Positions 56,648 through 64,000 of a stretch of DNA of 64,000 bases are shown here, in pieces. This DNA comes from Burkholderia territorii (GTDB lineage Bacteria > Pseudomonadota > Gammaproteobacteria > Burkholderiales > Burkholderiaceae), in contig NZ_CADFEJ010000021.1 of assembly GCF_902833055.1 (NCBI RefSeq), positions 25,012-89,011 on the forward strand, written 5' to 3'. A program made the translations under genes and the position numbers. A model generated the notes under the pieces. That model made no database searches, was not told the origin of the DNA, and saw only the letters and a program-made list of their open reading frames with translations. How positions within the stretch are numbered: the stretch's first letter is position 1; every line of letters begins with the position of its first letter.

Positions 56648-56671
56648 CAAAATTTAAACGCTTAAATTTTG
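56648..56671. promoter_or_regulatory. LacI-type operator between importer operon and lacI gene
   Basis: CAAAATTTAAAC and GCTTAAATTTTG form a 24-bp palindrome with one mismatched pair (11 of 12 positions). It is 36 bp before the ATPase start and 175 bp before the LacI-family gene. The core TTTAA-CG-TTAAA matches the site at 47680. It probably controls the importer operon and may also control the regulator gene. Confidence 0.75.
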
Positions 56672-56846
56672 ATGGTGCAGTTGTCCCGGTTCGCCGTACC
56701 ATGTCGTCTCCTTGATCTGATGTGTCGAGAAATTAGCGTATCGGCTGTCCCTGTGCAACTTGTGGGACGCACTCCCAGAATATGAGCAGACATTCCCCCG
56801 CTTCGCTGCCGTCGTGCAGCCTTGCCCGCCCGTGCCGAGGCCGTGC

Positions 56847-57860
56847 ATGGTGACGCTCGCGCAAGTCGCGCAGCGCGCGAACGTCACCGCGGCGACGGTC
56901 TCGAACGTGCTGCGCAATCCGCAGAAGGTGAAGCCGGCGACCGTCGAGCGTGTGATGGCGGCGATCCGCGAGCTCGGCTATCGGCCGAACCTGACCGCGC
57001 GGGCGCTCGCCGAGGGCCGCACGTCCACGCTCGCGTTGATGCTGTCGAACATCACCAACCCGTTCTATCCGGAATTCGTGCTGGCCGCCGAACGCGAGGC
57101 GCGCAAGCGCGGCCATTACCTGCTGGTGTCCAATACCGACGACGATCCCGCGATTACGCGCAACTACCTCGAGCGCATCGCCGGTACGCTCGCCGCCGGC
57201 GCGATCGTGATGAACACGGATCTCACGGAAACCGAACTCGCCGACATCGCGCGCCATGGCGCATCGATCGTGCTGTGCATGTGGGAACACGTGCATGCGT
57301 CGCGCACGCTGCCGTGCGTCACCGTCGATTTCGCGGCCGCGGGCGCGCTGGCCGCCGCGCACCTCTCCGGGCTGCGACATCGCAGGTTCGGCGCGCTCGT
57401 CGGCAAAGGCTCGGGCGGCCCGCAGTCGGTGCGGCTGCGCGGGTTCGCCGACGAACTCGCGGCACGCGGCCATCCAGCGAAGGCGCTGACGACGGTGTCG
57501 ACGCACGATTCGATCGAAGGCGGCTACGAAGCGGCCGCCGCGCTGTTGCGGGCGAAGCGTGGCCTCACCGCACTGTTCGCAACCAACGACCTGATGGCGA
57601 TCGGCGCGATGCAGGCCGCGGCCGACCTCGGGCAGCGCGTGCCTGCCGATCTGTCGGTGGTCGGCATGACCGATATCCAGCTCGCGCACCAGTTCCGCCC
57701 CGCGCTGACGACGGTGCGGTTCCCGACGTCGCAGATCGCCGCGCGAGCGATCGCACTGACGCTCGACATGATCGACGGCGTCGAGCCGGCCGCGGCCGTG
57801 CATACGATCGGCGCGCCGGAGCTCGTGGTGCGGGAATCGACGGCGGTGGCGCCGGATTGA
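56847..57860 (+). CDS. LacI-family repressor of the galactan regulon
   Basis: A 337-residue LacI/GalR regulator. The N-terminal HTH is VTLAQVAQRANVTAATVSNV with the hinge helix in YRPNLTARALAEGRT. The sensor domain follows (LALMLSNITNPFYPE, FATNDLMAIGAMQAAADLG). ATG 56847 has GAGG 7 nt upstream and begins exactly at the HTH. It faces away from the importer operon across a region with a LacI-type palindrome, and the same palindrome precedes the galactanase gene 9 kb away. It should repress both until a galactose-containing sugar is present. Confidence 0.93.
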   Translation: MVTLAQVAQRANVTAATVSNVLRNPQKVKPATVERVMAAIRELGYRPNLTARALAEGRTSTLALMLSNITNPFYPEFVLAAEREARKRGHYLLVSNTDDDPAITRNYLERIAGTLAAGAIVMNTDLTETELADIARHGASIVLCMWEHVHASRTLPCVTVDFAAAGALAAAHLSGLRHRRFGALVGKGSGGPQSVRLRGFADELAARGHPAKALTTVSTHDSIEGGYEAAAALLRAKRGLTALFATNDLMAIGAMQAAADLGQRVPADLSVVGMTDIQLAHQFRPALTTVRFPTSQIAARAIALTLDMIDGVEPAAAVHTIGAPELVVRESTAVAPD

Positions 57861-58065
57861 CGTACGTTGCGCGTTCGCGGCCACCCGGGAATGCGGCGGC
57901 CGCAACGAACGAATCGATCGATATGACAAATGCGCGGGAACGGTGGCAGAAACCTGCTCGCGCGTAATGCCCGGCATCAATTGAAACGCGCCGCCTCGAT
58001 CGCTTCGGATCACGAAACGCGTGTGACGAACGGATCGATCGACTACCGCGCCATCGATCAACAAA

Positions 58066-58101
58066 CCGGCCGCTCACGAAAACCGCATCGCAAGCGGCCG
58101 G
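58066..58101 (-). terminator. Candidate terminator of the autotransporter gene
   Basis: CCGGCCGCT and AGCGGCCGG form a perfect 9-bp stem with an 18-nt loop, 8 nt past the autotransporter stop codon. On the minus strand the stem is followed by TTTGTTG, a weak T-rich tail. Confidence 0.4.
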
Positions 58102-58108
58102 CCCGCGC

Positions 58109-61100
58109 TCAGAACTTCCACAACAGGTTGCCGTACAGCGCGTGGTCGCTGACGTTGCCGCCAACCTGGCCGCTATACGACAGCCCGACCGACAGGTTCT
58201 TCGTCACGGCCGCATCGACGCCGATCTCGAGCACCGCGGCATCCCGCGCGACCGGCACGCCGACGACGCTGAACGGCGAGCCGCCGCTCGCGAACGACAG
58301 CGTCGAACCCGGCTGCGTATTGCCGAACGCATGCCGCCAGCCGACCGTGCCATACGCGGTGACCTTGCCCTTCGTCGTGATCGCCACATCGGTCGAAGCC
58401 CGCACGCCGAGCGTCGAGAAGCCGAGCCCGCTCGTGTTCGATTCGCCCTGCAGCGCGGCCGCGCCACCGTTCTCCTTGAAGCCGCCGGTATGCACGCTCG
58501 CGTAGGCGAGGCCGACGAACGGCTCGAGCGCAACGTTGCGGATCGCGGTGGAATAGCCGATCTCGGTGAACACCTGCGTCGCGTTCGCGTCGTAGCTGGC
58601 GGTGTCGTGATCCGAGAAGCCGCCGAACGACGGATTGCGCTCGCTGTGCACGCGGTACCACGACTGCGCCAGGCCGCCGCGCACGTTCCACGCGTCGTAT
58701 CGGCCGCTGGCATACAGCGCGATCGTCTCGCCGTTCACCTTCGCCGATTCGTTCTGGTCGGTATTGAGCTGGCTGCGCGACGCGCCGCCCGCGATACCGA
58801 TGCGCCAGTGGCTGCTGACTTCCGCGTCCGTACCGACGACGAAGCCGTACAGGTTGCGATCGATCGACGCGACGTCGTCGCCGTCGAACCGGCTGTGCGC
58901 ACCGTAGATGCGGCCCCACACCGCCGGCTTGAACGACTTCGCCGGCGTGCAGCCGTTCTCCGACGCAAGCCGCCGGTCGAGCGACGCCGCATGATCGTCC
59001 GCCGACACGGGCGCCTCGCAGCCGCACAACGCACCGCCCGGTTGCGAGCCGAGGCGTGCGCGATCGAGCACTGCGTCACGCACGTAACGGCTGTCCGACA
59101 GCAGCACGCTGCGCGTGCTCGGATACAGATCGCCGGCCAACTGCGTGAACGCGCGATTCGCGGTCGGCGCATCGGCTGTCAGTACCGTGTCGAACAGCGG
59201 GTTGCCTGCGCCGAGCGTGCCGACCGCGCCTGCCACCGCCTGGCCGTCAGGCGTCGTCGCAACCGATGCGAACGGCGTGCCGTTCGGCGCGAGCGACAAC
59301 AACACATGCGACGGGTCGTACTGGAGCGTTGGCGTGAGGAATGCATACGTCGAATTCACCGCGCTGAATTGCCCTTGCACGCCCGCGCCTGCATTCACGA
59401 TCGTGTAGAGCTTGCCCGGCTGGTATTGCCCGCTCGCCGCGACGACCTGCACCGTCCCGCCGTTGAGCGCGGCCGAGCCGCTGACGTCGAGGCCGCCGCT
59501 TTGTTGAGGCGTGGCGCCGACCTGCAGCGTCGAGCCCGGCTGGAACGTCGCATTGCCTGCAACCTTCAGCGGTTGCCCGGGCTGCAACACCGATGCGGTG
59601 CCGCCGCCCGCCACCGTGAGGCCGCCGATCGTGCCGGTTCCGGTGACGGTCGCGCCGTTGCCCACCGTCACCGGCGAGCTGGCCAGCGAACCCGTGACGG
59701 CGAGCGTGCCGCCGGTCACGTTCGTCGGCCCGGACAGCGTGTTCGTGCCGCTCAACAGTTGCGCGCCCGTACCGGCAAGCGTCAGCGGGCCGGTGCCCGA
59801 CAACGTACCTGCGAACGTGCTCGTGCCCGCGGTGTTCACCGTCAGCGGCGTGCTGCCGAGGTTCACGTTCGAGCCCGTCGTGCCCGACAGCGCGCCGATC
59901 GACTGCGGCGCGGCGGAGCCCGCGAGGTTCAACGTCGCGCCGCTGCCCGCGAGGACCATCGGGCTCGTCGGCGCGAGACTGCCTGCGCCGGACAGCGCAA
60001 GCGTGCTGCCGCTGCCGATCGTCGTGCCGCCGGTGTACGTGTTGGCGCCGGTCAGCGTCTGCGTGCCGCCGCCCTGCACCGCGAAACCGCCGGTGCCGGC
60101 GATCGTGCCGCCGAACGTGCCACCCGCTGGGCCGGCCACGGTCAGCGTGCCGCCGCCCAGGTTCACGATCGAACCGGCCGCACCGGACAACGCGCTCGCC
60201 GTCTGCGGCGTCGTCGCACCGCTGACGTCGAGCGTGGCGCCATTGCCGGCCAGCGTCAGCGCACTGCCGGCCGACAGGCTGCCATTGCCGCCGACCGCCA
60301 GCGTGCTGCCGGTGCCGATCGTCGTGCCGCCGGTGTACGTGTTCGCACCGGTCAGTGTCGTCGTCGACGGGCCGTTCACCGCCAGATTGCCGCCACCCGA
60401 GATCGGGCCGCCCAGGCCAAGGTTGTTCGCGCCACCGACCGTCAGCGTCGAGCCCGTGCCGAGGTTCACCGCATTGCCGAGCGTCGTGCCGGCCACGCTC
60501 GTCCCGAGCGTGCCGCCGCTGCCGCCGACGCTCAGCGTGCCGCTGCCCAGTGCCGTCGGCGTGCCGGCGATCAGCGTGCCGCCGCCCGTGATGCTGGTGC
60601 CGCCGGTGTAGGTGTTGGCACCGGAAAGCGTCGTCTTCGCCGGGCCGCTGAACGCGAGCGTGCCGCTGCCCGAGATCGGCCCGCCGAGGCCGAGGTCGTT
60701 CGTACCGCCAACCGTCAGCGTCGAGCCGTTGCCGAGATTCACCGCGTTGGTCAACATCGTGCCCGGCGTGCTTGCGGCCAGCGTGCCGCCTGCGCCGCTT
60801 GTGGTCAACGCGCCCGTGCCCAGCGCCGTATTGCTCCCCGCGATCAGCGTGCCGCCTCCGCTCAGGCTCGTGCCGCCCGTGTACGTGTTGTTGCCCGTCA
60901 GCGTTTCCGTCCCCGTGCCCGACAGCGTCAGGCTGCCGCCCGTGCCGGCGATCGTGCCGCCGTACGTGCCGTTGCCCGTGCCGCCCAGCGTCAGGTTGTT
61001 ACCGCCAAGGTTCACCGTCGAACCCGCGACACCCGACAGCGTGCCGGTTGTCTGCGGCGTGGTCGCGCCGCTCACGTCGAAGGTCGCACCGGCACCGGCC

Positions 61101-64000
61101 AGATTCACCGGGCTGCTCGCCGACAGGCTGCCGCCTGCGCCGATTGCCAGCGTGCCGCTGTTGATCGTCGTCGCACCGGTGTACGTGTTCGCCCCCGTCA
61201 GCGTTTCCGTCCCCGTGCCCGACAGCGTCAGCCCGCCCGTGCCGCCGACGGTACCGCCGAACGTGCCGTTACCCGAACCGCCGAGCGTCAGCGTATTGCC
61301 GCCCAGGTTCACCGTCGAACCGGCTGTACCCGACAGCGTGCCGGTCGCCTGCGGCGTCGTGGCCGCGCTCACGTCCAGCGTCGCGCCCGCACCGGCCAGA
61401 TCGATCGCGCTGCCCGACGACAGGCTGCCGCCCGCGCCGACCGCCAGCGTGCTGCCGCCGCCGATCGTCGTGTTGCCGCTGTACGTGTTCGTGCCCGTGA
61501 GCGTCGTCGTCGACGGACCATTCACCGCCAGATTGCCGCTGCCGGAGATCGTGCCGCCCAGGCCGAGATTGTTCGCGCCGCCGACCGTCAGCGTCGAACC
61601 CGCGCCGAGATCGATCGCGTTGGTCAGCGTCGTGCCGGCCACGCTCGTACCGAGCGTGCCGCCCGCGCCGCTCGTGGTCAGCGCACCGGTGCCGAGTGCG
61701 GAGCCGCTTCCCGCGATCAGCGTGCCGCCGCCCGTCAGGCTCGTGCCGCCCGTGTACGTGTTGTTGCCCGTCAGCGTTTCGGTGCCGGTACCCGACAGCG
61801 TCAGGCTACCGCCCGTGCCGGCAATCGTGCCGCCGTACGTGCCGCTGCCCGTGCCGCCGAGCGTCAACGCATTGCCACCGAGGTTCACGATCGAACCGGC
61901 GACGCCCGACAACTCACCCGTCGACTGCGGCGCCGGTGCGGCGCTCAGATCGAGCGTCGCACCGGCACCGGCCAGATCGACTGCGCTGCCCGCCGACAGG
62001 CTGCCACCCGCGCCGACCGCCAGCGTGCTGCCGTTGCCGATCGTCGTGTTGCCGGTGTACGTATTCGTGCCGGAAAGCGTCGTCGTCGACGGGCCGTTCA
62101 CCGCCAGGTTGCCGCTGCCGGTGATCGCGCCACCGAGGCCCAGGTTGTTCGCACCACCCACTGTCAGCGTCGAACCCGCGCCGAGATCCACCGCGTTGTT
62201 CAGCGTCGTGCCGGCTACGCTGGTGCCGAGCGTGCCGCCCGCGCCGCTCGTGGTCAGCGCGCCCGTGCCGAGTGCCGATCCGTTGCCCGCGATCAGCGTG
62301 CCGCCGCCCGTCAGGCTCGTGCCGCCCGTGTACGTGTTCGTCCCGGTCAACGTCTCGGTGCCCGTGCCGGACAACGTCAGGCTACCGCCCGTGCCTGCGA
62401 TCGTGCCGTCATAGGTACCGCTGCCGGTGCCGCCCAGCGTCAGGTTGTTGCCGCCCAGGTTCACCGTCGAACCGGCGACGCCCGACAACGTGCCAGTCGT
62501 CTGCGGCGTGGTCGCGCCGCTCACGTCGAAGGTTGCGCCCGCACCCGTCAGGCTGACCGGCGTCGTCGCGGACAGGCTGCCGCCCGCGCCGATCGCGAGC
62601 GTGCCGCTGTTGATCGTCGTCGCGCCGGTGTACGTGTTGGCGCCCGTGAGCGTTTCCGTCCCCGTGCCCGACATCGTCACGCCGCCGGTGCCGGCGATGT
62701 TGCCCGCATAGGTGCCGCTGCCCGAGCCGCCGAGCGTCAGGTTGTTGTTCCCGAGGTTCACGGTCGAGCCCGCCACGCCCGAGATTGCGCCCGTCGATTG
62801 CGGAGACGCGGCGCCGCTCAGGTCGAGTGTCGCGCCGGACGCCGTCAGGTTGACCGGGCTGCTCGACGACAGGCTGCCGTTGCCGCTGATCGCCAGCGTG
62901 CCGCTGTTGATCGTCGTCGCGCCGGTGTATGTATTGGCGCCCGTCAGCGTCTCCGTGCCGGTGCCCGACAGCGTCAGCCCGCCCGTCCCGCCGATCACGC
63001 CTCCATACGTGCCACTGGCCGCGCCACCGAGCGTCAGCGTATTGCCGCCGAGGTTCACGTTGGTGCCCGTGCCGCCCGACAATGCACCGGTCGTCTGCGG
63101 CGACGTGGCCGCGCTCAGGTCGAGCGTCGCGCCCGTGCCGGACAAGTCGATCGTGCTGCCCGACGACAGCGTGCCGCCCGCACCGACCGCCAGCGTGCTG
63201 CCGCCGCCGATCGTCGTGCTGCCCGTGTAGGTGTTCGTGCCGGTGAGCGTTGTCGTTGCCGGCCCGTTGACCGCCAGATTGCCGCTGCCGGAGATCGCAC
63301 CGCCGAGGCCGAGATCGTTCGTACCGCCAACCGTCAGCGTCGAGCCGCTGCCGAGATTCACCGCGTTGGTCAACGTCGTGCCCGGCGTGCTTGCGGCCAG
63401 CGTGCCGCCTGCGCCGCTTGTGGTCAGCGCGCCCGTGCCCAGCGCCGTATTGCTCCCCGCGATCAGCGTGCCGCCTCCGCTCAGGCTCGTGCCGCCCGTG
63501 TACGTGTTGTTGCCCGTCAGCGTTTCCGTGCCGGTACCCGACAGCGTCAGGCTGCCGCCCGTGCCGGCAATCGTGCCGCCGTACGTGCCGTTGCCCGTGC
63601 CGCCCAGCGTCAGATTGTTGCCGCCAAGATTCACCGTCGAACCCGCGACACCCGACAGCGTGCCGGTCGTCTGCGGCGTGGTCGCGCCGCTCACGTCGAA
63701 GGTCGCCCCCGCACCGGCCAGATTCACCGGGCTGCTCGCCGACAGGCTGCCGCCTGCGCCGATCGCCAGCGTGCCGCTGTTGATCGTCGTCGCGCCGGTG
63801 TACGTGTTCGCCCCCGTCAGCGTTTCCGTGCCGGTGCCCGACAGCGTCAGCCCGCCCGTGCCGCCGACGGTACCACCGAACGTGCCGTTACCCGAACCGC
63901 CGAGCGTCAGCGTATTGCCGCCCAGGTTCACCGTCGAACCGGCTGTACCCGACAGCGTGCCGGTCGCCTGCGGCGTCGTGGCCGCGCTCACGTCCAGCGT
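58109..64000 (-). CDS. Giant PATR autotransporter, C-terminal part (N-terminus outside window)
   Basis: The frame is open from the window edge to the stop at 58109, so at least 1,963 residues are present and the start lies beyond. The passenger is Gly/Thr/Ser/Asn-rich. I count about 15 passenger-associated transport repeats by eye (forms of NTYTGGTSLSGGGTLIAG and NTYTGATTINSGTLAI), which build a beta-helix. The last 270 or so residues (from about 58930) form the outer-membrane barrel, starting at PAVWGRIYGAHSRF and ending in the terminal aromatic LLWKF. A Cys-containing linker (ALCGCEAP) lies before it. This is a type Va secretion protein, possibly an adhesin. The passenger has near-identical blocks 2,619 bp apart. 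Confidence 0.93.
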   Translation of the reverse strand, partial: TLDVSAATTPQATGTLSGTAGSTVNLGGNTLTLGGSGNGTFGGTVGGTGGLTLSGTGTETLTGANTYTGATTINSGTLAIGAGGSLSASSPVNLAGAGATFDVSGATTPQTTGTLSGVAGSTVNLGGNNLTLGGTGNGTYGGTIAGTGGSLTLSGTGTETLTGNNTYTGGTSLSGGGTLIAGSNTALGTGALTTSGAGGTLAASTPGTTLTNAVNLGSGSTLTVGGTNDLGLGGAISGSGNLAVNGPATTTLTGTNTYTGSTTIGGGSTLAVGAGGTLSSGSTIDLSGTGATLDLSAATSPQTTGALSGGTGTNVNLGGNTLTLGGAASGTYGGVIGGTGGLTLSGTGTETLTGANTYTGATTINSGTLAISGNGSLSSSSPVNLTASGATLDLSGAASPQSTGAISGVAGSTVNLGNNNLTLGGSGSGTYAGNIAGTGGVTMSGTGTETLTGANTYTGATTINSGTLAIGAGGSLSATTPVSLTGAGATFDVSGATTPQTTGTLSGVAGSTVNLGGNNLTLGGTGSGTYDGTIAGTGGSLTLSGTGTETLTGTNTYTGGTSLTGGGTLIAGNGSALGTGALTTSGAGGTLGTSVAGTTLNNAVDLGAGSTLTVGGANNLGLGGAITGSGNLAVNGPSTTTLSGTNTYTGNTTIGNGSTLAVGAGGSLSAGSAVDLAGAGATLDLSAAPAPQSTGELSGVAGSIVNLGGNALTLGGTGSGTYGGTIAGTGGSLTLSGTGTETLTGNNTYTGGTSLTGGGTLIAGSGSALGTGALTTSGAGGTLGTSVAGTTLTNAIDLGAGSTLTVGGANNLGLGGTISGSGNLAVNGPSTTTLTGTNTYSGNTTIGGGSTLAVGAGGSLSSGSAIDLAGAGATLDVSAATTPQATGTLSGTAGSTVNLGGNTLTLGGSGNGTFGGTVGGTGGLTLSGTGTETLTGANTYTGATTINSGTLAIGAGGSLSASSPVNLAGAGATFDVSGATTPQTTGTLSGVAGSTVNLGGNNLTLGGTGNGTYGGTIAGTGGSLTLSGTGTETLTGNNTYTGGTSLSGGGTLIAGSNTALGTGALTTSGAGGTLAASTPGTMLTNAVNLGNGSTLTVGGTNDLGLGGPISGSGTLAFSGPAKTTLSGANTYTGGTSITGGGTLIAGTPTALGSGTLSVGGSGGTLGTSVAGTTLGNAVNLGTGSTLTVGGANNLGLGGPISGGGNLAVNGPSTTTLTGANTYTGGTTIGTGSTLAVGGNGSLSAGSALTLAGNGATLDVSGATTPQTASALSGAAGSIVNLGGGTLTVAGPAGGTFGGTIAGTGGFAVQGGGTQTLTGANTYTGGTTIGSGSTLALSGAGSLAPTSPMVLAGSGATLNLAGSAAPQSIGALSGTTGSNVNLGSTPLTVNTAGTSTFAGTLSGTGPLTLAGTGAQLLSGTNTLSGPTNVTGGTLAVTGSLASSPVTVGNGATVTGTGTIGGLTVAGGGTASVLQPGQPLKVAGNATFQPGSTLQVGATPQQSGGLDVSGSAALNGGTVQVVAASGQYQPGKLYTIVNAGAGVQGQFSAVNSTYAFLTPTLQYDPSHVLLSLAPNGTPFASVATTPDGQAVAGAVGTLGAGNPLFDTVLTADAPTANRAFTQLAGDLYPSTRSVLLSDSRYVRDAVLDRARLGSQPGGALCGCEAPVSADDHAASLDRRLASENGCTPAKSFKPAVWGRIYGAHSRFDGDDVASIDRNLYGFVVGTDAEVSSHWRIGIAGGASRSQLNTDQNESAKVNGETIALYASGRYDAWNVRGGLAQSWYRVHSERNPSFGGFSDHDTASYDANATQVFTEIGYSTAIRNVALEPFVGLAYASVHTGGFKENGGAAALQGESNTSGLGFSTLGVRASTDVAITTKGKVTAYGTVGWRHAFGNTQPGSTLSFASGGSPFSVVGVPVARDAAVLEIGVDAAVTKNLSVGLSYSGQVGGNVSDHALYGNLLWKF
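60660..61381. repeat. Long intragenic repeat in the autotransporter, copy 1
   Basis: This segment is nearly identical to 63279-64000 at a constant offset of 2,619 bp (873 codons). Checked points include the junction near 60721/63340 and the last bases 61366-61381/63985-64000. Only scattered single-base differences are seen. The similarity may continue past the window edge. Confidence 0.8.
63279..64000. repeat. Long intragenic repeat in the autotransporter, copy 2
   Basis: Second copy of the block at 60660-61381, in the same reading frame. The high base identity suggests a recent duplication or gene conversion inside the passenger, which makes this region prone to length change and to assembly error. 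Confidence 0.8.

Noticed and set aside
59511..63230. Plus-strand open frames encoding Pro/Val/Ser-rich repeats
   Set aside because: They are the antisense reading of the Gly/Thr-rich autotransporter repeats, not separate proteins.
59600..64000. Possible CRISPR or satellite array
   Set aside because: The repeats vary in length, lack unique spacers and stay in frame as protein-coding passenger repeats.

Overview
This window looks like a Burkholderia genome, probably a Burkholderia cepacia complex secondary replicon. The DNA is very GC-rich, codons end mostly in G or C, and the genes are typical Burkholderia accessory and catabolic sets: two ABC sugar importers, a peptide-type importer, AraC/LysR/LacI regulators and a giant PATR autotransporter. 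The genus is inferred from gene content and codon use; no rRNA or other marker gene is present.

Layout. 1-17.7 kb: amine or amino-acid catabolism. A minus-strand block encodes an ABC importer of the peptide/opine type, two DadA/PuuB-like FAD oxidoreductases, a cupin, an AraC regulator, an aldehyde dehydrogenase (cut by the window edge) and a HAD hydrolase. A plus-strand block encodes a GNAT protein, a D-2-hydroxyacid dehydrogenase, a class III aminotransferase, an Lrp regulator and a semialdehyde dehydrogenase. Three minus-strand transcription units share one upstream element, and half of it precedes the GNAT gene. 17.8-24.8 kb: a diguanylate cyclase, an unusual PAP2 acid phosphatase lipoprotein carrying an autotransporter-type repeat, a DUF72 protein, a small membrane protein, and an aldo/keto reductase with a divergent LysR regulator. 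24.8-34.1 kb: a complete D-xylose system (xylA-B-F-G-H with divergent xylR and an aldose 1-epimerase).

34.2-45.8 kb is the most interesting part: a compact terpenoid cluster. It encodes a SodC-like prenyl-diphosphate C-methyltransferase, a class I terpene synthase fused to a second such methyltransferase, a class II terpene cyclase with a D-x-D-T-T motif, a cytochrome P450, two KshA-type Rieske oxygenases, and a divergent dxs-idi pair that would supply C5 precursors. I infer a C-methylated (C16 or C17) terpenoid that is cyclised by class II and class I chemistry and then oxidised three or more times. A fragment matching the 3' end of the P450 lies before the second Rieske gene and records a tandem duplication. 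A 12-bp direct repeat flanks the cluster.

45.8-47.2 kb: a Tat-signal SDR and a small disordered protein. 47.7-57.9 kb: a galactan regulon (GH53 endo-galactanase, MFS transporter, GH42 beta-galactosidase, ABC importer, LacI regulator) with a matching LacI-type palindrome at each end. 58.1-64 kb: the 3' part of a very large PATR autotransporter that contains near-identical blocks 2,619 bp apart and continues past the window edge.
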